Source of the DNA: Ficedula albicollis
Lineage: Eukaryota > Chordata > Aves > Passeriformes > Muscicapidae
Length of the DNA: 64,000 bases
Direction of reading: 5' to 3'
Assembly: GCF_000247815.1 (NCBI RefSeq)
Contig: NC_021684.1
Span: forward strand, 9,495,430-9,559,429
Part shown: piece after piece, positions 63,409 to 64,000 of the stretch
Layout of the letters: each line of letters opens with the position of its first letter
How positions within the stretch are numbered: position 1 is the stretch's first letter
Position numbers and translations under genes: made by a program
Notes under the pieces: model-generated
Told to the model about the DNA's origin: nothing
What the model saw: only the letters and a program-made list of their open reading frames with translations
The model's database searches: none

Positions 63409-64000
63409 TCTGTGTTCAAAGCATGACGCTGCAATGAGTAGTCCTTAGTTTTAAATCCATGGTAGCAGAACCCCAAAGAAAATTAGTGGGGGTGGGGGGG
63501 TGTGTCTGAGCAATGCTTACAGGTACAGTCAAATCCAACAAGCACCAGGTGGGGCTGTTCTCACTGAGGAGCTGGCAAGGGGATCTGTGTTCTATCTTCA
63601 GAGTCCCCAAGGATGTGGTCTGGACATGAAAGAGTGAAGCTTACTGCATCTGAGAAGCTGAAAAGGGTACCCAAGAAAGGGATCCAGTGGGGGCGAGCTC
63701 TTCATCTGCTATGTTTTGTTTTAGCCTGTAGCACAGGTGCTTTCTTCTGTACATCCTGGCTCTGGCTGTACCACCCTGCTGCTACATGTGAGATGTTAGG
63801 ATTGATGTACCCCAGTCACCTTGCCTGGGCTTCAGGGAGTCCGAGGCACAGTGAGTCCTTTGCTAGCTTGTGAGCAGCAGTGTTTTGTCCTTAGCCAAGC
63901 TCCTTCCTCAAAGCTCAGAACTGCTTACACAGTCCTCACAGGGGTTGGCCTTCGTTTCTGTTGTCCATCCACCAGATGCAATTGTATGAGCTTAAGAGAT

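Overview
The window is a piece of a bird genome. The evidence is a truncated CR1 LINE 3' end near 63.25-63.41 kb of the kind common in birds, very compact introns in a GC-rich gene, and protein sequences at vertebrate-orthologue level. The species cannot be fixed from sequence alone; a songbird-like microchromosomal context is inference.

Three protein-coding genes are recognisable, all on the + strand. (1) COL7A1, the anchoring-fibril collagen alpha-1(VII), runs complete from ATG 16345 to stop 44391. I placed 119 coding exons that keep one open frame of about 3,005 codons: signal peptide, VWA1, nine fibronectin III repeats, VWA2, a long interrupted Gly-X-Y helix with a hinge, then the NC2 tail with a Kunitz domain. 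(2) A urocortin-2 gene (UCN2) has its single coding exon at 47704-48138 and encodes a predicted 38-residue amidated CRH-family peptide. (3) COPG1, the gamma-1 subunit of the COPI coatomer, starts at 50225 and leaves the window after exon 19 (63161), so about 662 of roughly 874 residues are present.

Layout. 1-16.1 kb holds no gene I can support. It is dominated by repeats: a 1.08-kb (CTCCCT)n array, two near-identical tandem duplications of about 0.45 kb, a 22-bp minisatellite leading into 840 bp of pure G, a 0.6-kb (ATGG)n array, and a 581-bp poly-G at the presumed COL7A1 promoter. 16.3-44.9 kb is COL7A1. 44.9-46.6 kb is intergenic. 46.6-48.6 kb is UCN2. 48.6-50.2 kb is intergenic plus a 452-bp poly-G abutting the COPG1 5' UTR. 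The rest is COPG1 with ordinary AT-richer introns and one CR1.

Functionally the three genes are neighbours rather than a pathway: extracellular matrix, peptide hormone, vesicle coat. COL7A1 next to UCN2 matches the human 3p21.31 order. UCN2 next to COPG1 does not (in human PFKFB4 follows UCN2, and COPG1 lies on 3q21).

The most notable observations are: an extra COL7A1 exon made by a 203-bp tandem duplication, which takes the predicted exon count from the human 118 to 119 in frame; a bird UCN2 whose receptor-selectivity tripeptide is Asp-Thr-His instead of Pro-X-X; and hundreds-of-bases poly-G runs at two gene promoters, which look like assembly or base-calling artefacts hiding GC-rich sequence. 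I found no convincing new multi-gene system.
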